DNA of 37,462 bases, from contig NZ_AEGR01000057.1 in assembly GCF_000211835.1 (NCBI RefSeq), positions 1 to 37,462 on the forward strand, given 5' to 3'. Positions 32,437 to 37,462 of the stretch are shown one piece after another. The stretch is from Hylemonella gracilis ATCC 19624 (lineage in GTDB: Bacteria; Pseudomonadota; Gammaproteobacteria; Burkholderiales; Burkholderiaceae_C). The notes under the pieces were generated by a model, which searched no databases, was not told the DNA's origin, and saw only the letters and a program-made list of their open reading frames with translations. How positions within the stretch are numbered: position 1 is the stretch's first letter; each line of letters opens with the position of its first letter. The position numbers were made by a program, and so were the translations under genes.

Positions 32437-32999
32437 TGAACGAACCCGACGCCAAGCCCGCCGCACCGGACGGCAACGAAGCCGAGACCCCGAAGACCGC
32501 GGAGGCCTCGGCAAGCCGAGCCGCGGGCAAGGCGGCGAACAAACCGAGCCGCGCCCTGTCGGGCCGCAGCCGCTCGCGTGAGTTCGCGTTGCAAGCGCTC
32601 TACCAGCACCTGGTGGGGCGCAACGCCACCGCCGACATTGACGCTTTCACGCGCGACCTGACGGGCTTTCACAAGGCCGACGCCGCGCACTACGACGCGC
32701 TGCTGCACGGCTGCGTGAACGAGGCTGAAGCGCTCGACCGCCTGATCCTGCCCCTGCTGGACCGCAAGCTGGCCGAAATCTCGCCCATCGAACGCGCCAT
32801 CATGTGGATGGGCGCCTACGAGTTCCAGCACTGCGTGGACGTGCCCTGGCGCGTGGTGCTCAACGAGTACATCGAACTCGCCAAGTCCTTCGGCGGCACG
32901 GACGGCCACAAGTACGTCAACGCCGTGCTCAACGGACTGGCGCCCACGCTGCGCGCGGCCGAGGTCGCGGCGGACAAGGCCTCGGGCAAGGCCCGTTGA
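32436..32999 (+). CDS. nusB: Transcription antitermination factor NusB
   Basis: NusB binds boxA RNA with NusE (S10) in rRNA antitermination complexes. The 187 residues have a non-conserved charged and Ala-rich N-terminal tail of about 45 residues. The NusB fold follows: [72 protein letters not shown] and [10 protein letters not shown]. Coupled to ribH by TGATG, the usual arrangement in Proteobacteria. Confidence 0.96.
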   Translation: MNEPDAKPAAPDGNEAETPKTAEASASRAAGKAANKPSRALSGRSRSREFALQALYQHLVGRNATADIDAFTRDLTGFHKADAAHYDALLHGCVNEAEALDRLILPLLDRKLAEISPIERAIMWMGAYEFQHCVDVPWRVVLNEYIELAKSFGGTDGHKYVNAVLNGLAPTLRAAEVAADKASGKAR

Positions 33000-33026
33000 G
33001 CAACGTCGCAGACAGTTCCAGCCCGC

Positions 33027-34256
33027 ATGAGAATCGCCGAACGCGCCCGCAAGATCGCGCCCTTCTACGTGATGGAGGTGGCCAAGGCCGCCACCGCCCT
33101 GGCGGGCACCGCGGCGGCGGGTCGCGAGCCCATGATCTACCTCAACATCGGCGAGCCGGACTACACCGCGCCGCCGTTGGTGCGTCAAGCAGCTGAACGC
33201 GCCATCCGCGACGGCCGCAGCCAGTACACCGACGCCACCGGCCTGCCCGCGCTGCGTGAACGCATCAGCGACTGGTACGCGCAGCGCTTTGGCCTGGCCA
33301 TCGCACCGGGGCGCATCGTGGTCACGGCCGGGGCTTCTGCCGCGCTGCAACTGGCCTGCCTGGCCTTGATCGAAGCCGGCGACGAGATCTTGATGCCCGA
33401 CCCGAGCTACCCCTGCAACCGGCAGTTCGTGCAGGCGGCCGACGGCGTGGCGAAACTGATTCCCAGCGGCTCGGCCGAGCGCTTCCAGCTCAGCGCCGAA
33501 CAGGTGCGCGCACACTGGAACGATGGCAGCTGGGGCGGCCCGTTGAAAACACGCGGGGTGCTGCTGGCCTCCCCCTCCAACCCCACGGGCACCTCCATCG
33601 ACCCGGCGGAACTGCGCCGCATCGCCGAGGTCGTGCGGGAGCACGATGGCATCACCCTGCTGGACGAGATCTACCTGGGGCTGAGCCACGACGAGCGTTA
33701 CGGCGAGAGTGCGCTGGGTCTGCGGGCCTCGGACGGCAGCGACCTGGGCGAAAACATCATTTCCATCAACAGCTTCAGCAAGTACTTCAACATGACGGGC
33801 TGGCGGCTGGGCTGGCTGGTGGTGCCACAGGTGCTGGTGTCCGTGGTGGAACGGCTGGCGCAGAACCTCTACATCTGCCCCAGCACCATCGCCCAGCACG
33901 CGGCCCTGGCCTGCTTCGAACCCGAGAGCTTGGCCGAGTACGAGCGCCGCCGCGCCGAGTTCAAGGCACGGCGCGACTATTTCATTCCCGAGCTCAACGC
34001 CCTGGGCCTGACCGTGCCGGTGATGCCCGATGGTGCCTTCTACGCCTGGGCCGATTGCACCCAGGCCTGCCGCAAACTGAATGTCAAAGACAGCTGGGAC
34101 CTGAGCTTCGCCCTGATGGAGCGCGCGCACCTGGCCGTGGCGCCGGGGCGTGACTTCGGCCATGCCGACACGGGCCGCTACATCCGTTTTTCCACCGCCA
34201 ACGCCCTGCCCCAGTTGCAGGAAGCCGTGGCGCGCCTGCGCCAGTTGCTGGGATGA
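33027..34256 (+). CDS. Class I/II pyridoxal-phosphate aminotransferase
   Basis: The 409 residues have the fold-type I pattern: LNIGEPDYTAPP, the AGASAALQLACLAL cofactor loop, SPSNPTG with N185, and D213 with Y216 (LLDEIYLGLSHDE). NSFSKYFNMTGWRLGW follows with Schiff-base K252, and a C-terminal Arg in GRYIRFSTA. Substrate is not certain; relatives act on aspartate, alanine or aromatic amino acids. It follows nusB by 27 bases, and its stop overlaps the ybgC start as ATGA, so it belongs to the same operon. Confidence 0.93.
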   Translation: MRIAERARKIAPFYVMEVAKAATALAGTAAAGREPMIYLNIGEPDYTAPPLVRQAAERAIRDGRSQYTDATGLPALRERISDWYAQRFGLAIAPGRIVVTAGASAALQLACLALIEAGDEILMPDPSYPCNRQFVQAADGVAKLIPSGSAERFQLSAEQVRAHWNDGSWGGPLKTRGVLLASPSNPTGTSIDPAELRRIAEVVREHDGITLLDEIYLGLSHDERYGESALGLRASDGSDLGENIISINSFSKYFNMTGWRLGWLVVPQVLVSVVERLAQNLYICPSTIAQHAALACFEPESLAEYERRRAEFKARRDYFIPELNALGLTVPVMPDGAFYAWADCTQACRKLNVKDSWDLSFALMERAHLAVAPGRDFGHADTGRYIRFSTANALPQLQEAVARLRQLLG

Positions 34257-34690
34257 CCGATCGCACGCGCCCAGCCACCTTCACCTGGCCCGTGCGTGTG
34301 TACTGGGAAGACACGGACGCGGGCGGAATCGTCTTCTACGCCAATTACCTGAAGTTCTTCGAGCGCGCACGCACCGAGTGGCTGCGCGGGCTGGGCATTG
34401 ACCAAGGCGCCTTGCGTGCCCAGACCGGCGGCATGTTCGTCGTCACCGCCGCCGACATCCGCTACCACCGGCCCGCGCGTTTGGACGATGTCCTTGCGGT
34501 CAGTGCCGAGTTGGCGCCAAGCGGTCGCGCATCCCTCACAATCGCGCAAGCCGCCAGGCTGGGCACGCAGCTGCTGTGCGATGGCACGGTCCACATCGCC
34601 TGGGTGGACGCCGCCACGCTGCGCCCAGCCCGTCTGCCCGACGCCGTGCGGCGGGCCCTGCCCGAGCCGCCGCGAGGAAACACACCGTAG
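34253..34690 (+). CDS. ybgC: Tol-Pal system-associated acyl-CoA thioesterase
   Basis: YbgC is a hot-dog-fold thioesterase acting on short-chain or phospholipid-related acyl-CoA at the cytoplasmic face of the membrane. The 145 residues contain the 4-hydroxybenzoyl-CoA thioesterase motif VYWEDTDAGGIVFYANYLKF with catalytic D22. IRYHRPARLDDVLAV and a C-terminal DGTVHIAWVD follow. It shares ATGA with the aminotransferase gene and precedes tolQ by 15 bases, the classical ybgC-tolQRA arrangement. Confidence 0.95.
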   Translation: MTDRTRPATFTWPVRVYWEDTDAGGIVFYANYLKFFERARTEWLRGLGIDQGALRAQTGGMFVVTAADIRYHRPARLDDVLAVSAELAPSGRASLTIAQAARLGTQLLCDGTVHIAWVDAATLRPARLPDAVRRALPEPPRGNTP

Positions 34691-34705
34691 GAAGCCCCTG
34701 AAACC

Positions 34706-35401
<696 letters not shown>

Positions 35402-35423
35402 ACACCAGGAAGGGAAATCAACC

Positions 35424-35870
35424 ATGCCCGGCGTAGCTCACCGAGGTCGCGGACGGCGCACCATCAACGAGATCAACATGGTGCCCTTCATCGATGTGAT
35501 GCTGGTGCTGCTCATCATCTTCATGGTGACGGCCCCGCTGATCACGCCCAGCGTGGTCGCCCTGCCCAGCGTCAGCCGGGCCGCGCCCGCCCCCACCCAG
35601 GTGATCGAGGTCATCGTCAACAAGGACGAAAGCCTGCGCCTGCGCATTCGCGACGACACCCGCACCGTGCGCCTGGACGAGCTGGCCGCCAACGTGCTGA
35701 ACGCGCAGCGTGAGGCGCCGGGCGCGGACACCGGTGCGGCCGGTGGCGGCAGCGCCGTCGTCATCAGCGCCGACAAGAACGTGAAGTACGAGGCCGTGGT
35801 CAAGGTCATGGACACCCTGCAACGCGCGGGCGTGCAGCGCGTGGGTCTGTCGGTGCAGACGGCACGTTGA
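35424..35870 (+). CDS. tolR: Tol-Pal system protein TolR
   Basis: TolR is the single-pass partner of TolQ. The 148 residues have INEINMVPFIDVMLVLLIIFMV with the essential membrane Asp at D24. A periplasmic ExbD/TolR domain follows, ending KYEAVVKVMDTLQRAGVQRVGL. It follows tolQ by 22 bases with AGGAAGGG before the ATG. Confidence 0.97.
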   Translation: MPGVAHRGRGRRTINEINMVPFIDVMLVLLIIFMVTAPLITPSVVALPSVSRAAPAPTQVIEVIVNKDESLRLRIRDDTRTVRLDELAANVLNAQREAPGADTGAAGGGSAVVISADKNVKYEAVVKVMDTLQRAGVQRVGLSVQTAR

Positions 35871-35922
35871 AGCGGCGAACCGCCCTTCCCGACTTTTCCC
35901 ATCGACACCCGATCGAACCCGC

Positions 35923-36834
35923 GTGAACGAACCCTCCGCCTTCCAAGCCAGCACGCTGCAGCCCGCCCCCCGCCGCGGCGGGGGTGGCGCGCGCAGCGAT
36001 GGCATCGACAAACGCGCCTTGGGCCTGGCCCTGCTGGTCCATGTGCTGCTGGTGGCCGCGCTGACCTGGGGCGTGGGCTGGAAACGCGACACCTCGCTGG
36101 CCGTGGAGGCCGAACTCTGGGCCGCCGTGCCGCAGGAGATGGCGCCCACGGCCCAGCCTGCCCCGCCCGAACCTCCTCCTCCCACACCGCCCGAGCCGAA
36201 ACCCGAGCCCACGCCGGAGCCGGCGGAGCCGCCGCCCCCGCCCCCTCCGAGCGCGCAAGCCCAGGCGCAACGCGAAGCCCAGATCAACCTGGAACGTGAG
36301 CGTGAGGAAGAAGCCCGCAAGGCCGAGGTCGAGCGCAAGGCACGCCTGGAACGCGAACAAAAAGAGAAACAGCGCGAACAGAAGGAACGCGAACGCAAGC
36401 TGGCCGAGGAAAAACGCCGCAAGGAAGAAGCCGAACGGCGCGAGCGCGAGGCCACTGAGCTGCGCGAACAGATGCGCCAGGAAAACATCCGCCGCATGGC
36501 GGGCCTGGCCGAGGCCACGCCCCAACCCAATGCGGCGGGCCAAGCGACCCGAACGGCGGGACCGTCGGCCACTTACGCCGGGCGCATCCGCGCGCGCATC
36601 AAGCCCAACATCGTCTTCCCCGACAACCTGGGCAACACCAGCATCAGCGCGGAAGTGAAGGTCACCACCGCGCCCGATGGCGCCATCACCGACCGCACGC
36701 TGACCAAGAGCAGCGGCAACCGGCTCTGGGACGAAGCGGTGCTGCGCGCCATCGACAAGACGGCCATCCTGCCCAAGGACACCGACGGCAAGGTGCCGCC
36801 GGTGCTGATCATCAGCTTCACGCCCAAGGACTGA
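35923..36834 (+). CDS. tolA: Cell envelope integrity protein TolA
   Basis: TolA connects the TolQR motor with TolB-Pal. The 303 residues contain a cytoplasmic N-terminus and one membrane helix (about 33-53, LGLALLVHVLLVAALTWGVGW). A Pro/Glu-rich stretch (about 78-112) and a highly charged Glu/Arg/Lys helix (about 113-195, many REQKEK-type repeats) follow. The globular C-terminal domain (about 212-303) has YAGRIRARIKPNIVFPDN and LWDEAVLRAIDKTAILPKD. The start is GTG at 35923. It is shorter than E. coli TolA (421) because the middle helix is shorter. tolB does not follow. Confidence 0.95.
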   Translation: MNEPSAFQASTLQPAPRRGGGGARSDGIDKRALGLALLVHVLLVAALTWGVGWKRDTSLAVEAELWAAVPQEMAPTAQPAPPEPPPPTPPEPKPEPTPEPAEPPPPPPPSAQAQAQREAQINLEREREEEARKAEVERKARLEREQKEKQREQKERERKLAEEKRRKEEAERREREATELREQMRQENIRRMAGLAEATPQPNAAGQATRTAGPSATYAGRIRARIKPNIVFPDNLGNTSISAEVKVTTAPDGAITDRTLTKSSGNRLWDEAVLRAIDKTAILPKDTDGKVPPVLIISFTPKD

Positions 36835-37102
36835 GTGTTGCTCTGAGCACCTTGCTCCAGAGTGTTGACACCAGCCCTCTACCGGCCTTGATGCCGCGGG
36901 CGTGCGGCCCCGCCCTGGTCAGCACGGACAGGGTTGATTGAGAAAATCTATCCTGAGCAAACGCTCCATATCAGGATTTCTGCTGATTTGCCCTGAGTGG
37001 CATTCGCTGCATTCTTGCGGCGCGTCGTCTTTTTCGCCCGCCGAACATTCAGTCCACCCACTCTGTTCACGGCTCCTTTAACGACTCTCGCCCCACACCA
37101 TC
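36835..37102. other. Gap between tolA and the last gene, with an inverted repeat
   Basis: No gene is seen. ATCCTGA (36950-36956) and TCAGGAT (36971-36977) form a perfect 7-bp inverted repeat with a 14-base spacer, a possible operator for the downstream gene. No intrinsic terminator is evident after tolA, and I see no convincing flagellar sigma-28 promoter. The stretch is AT-richer than the coding DNA on either side. Confidence 0.4.
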
Positions 37103-37462
37103 ATGTCCTCCATCACCATGCCACGCGCAGCGGCCAACGCACAGGCCTTATTAGGCGACCGCATCATCCTGGGGATCATCGCCGTGGCGGCGGTGGCCGC
37201 CATCGCGATCGGCCACGGTTTCGTGGACTCCGGCCTGGCCTGGGGCGCATCACTGACCTTGCTGGCACCGGCGCTGCTGGTCCACGCCACGGCCAGAGCC
37301 ACGATGCTGTCTCGGATGGTGTTGTCCGCGATTCTGTGTTGCTTCGTCATGCTGCACATCCAACTGGCGCGCGGCACGCTGGAGCTGCATTTCGGGGTCT
37401 TCGTCACGCTCGCGTTGCTGCTCGTGTACCTGGACTGGAAACCCATCGTGCTCGCGGCGGGG
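37103..37462 (+). CDS. Multi-pass membrane protein, N-terminal part (probable chemotaxis/signalling receptor)
   Basis: The 120 visible residues (MSSITMPRAAANAQALLGDR...) contain about four hydrophobic segments: IILGIIAVAAVAAIAIG, GASLTLLAPALLVHAT, MVLSAILCCFVML and VFVTLALLLVYL. The sequence ARGTLELHFGVFVTLALLLVYLDW resembles the membrane sensor part of methyl-accepting chemotaxis proteins and GGDEF proteins that I recall from Burkholderiales. The signalling domain lies beyond the window, so the class is unproven. The ATG at 37103 is the first of two (the second is MPRAA, five codons later); no strong ribosome-binding site is seen. Confidence 0.65.
   Translation, partial: MSSITMPRAAANAQALLGDRIILGIIAVAAVAAIAIGHGFVDSGLAWGASLTLLAPALLVHATARATMLSRMVLSAILCCFVMLHIQLARGTLELHFGVFVTLALLLVYLDWKPIVLAAG

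Noticed and set aside
32304-34163. 619-codon minus-strand frame opposite nusB and the aminotransferase
   Set aside because: Antisense shadow of two certain genes.

Overview
The window is GC-rich, densely coding chromosomal DNA from a betaproteobacterium of the order Burkholderiales, most likely family Comamonadaceae. This placement rests on gene order (cysS, alkA-type glycosylase, accA, tilS, lysC; glyA-nrdR; ribE-ribBX-ribH-nusB; ybgC-tolQRA), on protein character and on codon use. It is inference from recognition, not from a search. Nearly everything is housekeeping or cell-envelope chromosome. The only clearly accessory DNA is the first ~640 bases.

Layout. Positions 1-805 hold the remains of a type I restriction-modification type locus: an AAA ATPase running off the left edge and a C-terminal scrap of a specificity subunit. 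They end just beyond the 3' end and terminator of a tRNA-Ser(GCU) gene. From 1028 to 6681 a minus-strand block encodes cysteinyl-tRNA synthetase, a 3-methyladenine DNA glycosylase, AccA, TilS and aspartokinase, several with overlapping ends. cysS is preceded by an elaborate leader with two hairpins. From 6859 a plus-strand block encodes two TPR envelope proteins, a YkuD-family L,D-transpeptidase or carboxypeptidase, a cyclophilin with two possible starts, LpxH and MtfA. A divergent LysR regulator and MFS exporter pair follows.

Positions 15005-19407 (minus) hold a GspE/PilB-type ATPase with a small upstream ORF and a large DUF349 protein. Positions 20119-23207 (plus) carry a membrane-anchored lytic transglycosylase, glyA and nrdR. 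Positions 23250-26908 (minus) form a type IV minor-pilin operon (fimT/gspH-like, pilV, pilW, pilX, pilE) without pilY1, and its prepilin leaders are unusually long. Positions 27050-32999 (plus) are the riboflavin region: ribD, then two inserted genes (an aldo/keto reductase and a DUF4256 protein), then ribE, ribBX, ribH and nusB. An aminotransferase, ybgC, tolQ, tolR and tolA follow. The window ends in the N-terminus of a multi-pass membrane protein, probably a chemotaxis or signalling receptor, where tolB-pal might have been expected.

I did not find a large undescribed system. The best candidates for something new are regulatory or architectural. They are: a terminator-shaped hairpin directly in front of cysS; a similar one in front of the DUF349 gene; a ribosome-binding site touching a perfect 10-bp inverted repeat ahead of the small ORF and gspE-like gene; a secretory signal fused in frame to an apparently complete cytoplasmic-type cyclophilin; and a three-gene TPR/NTF2/YkuD envelope module.
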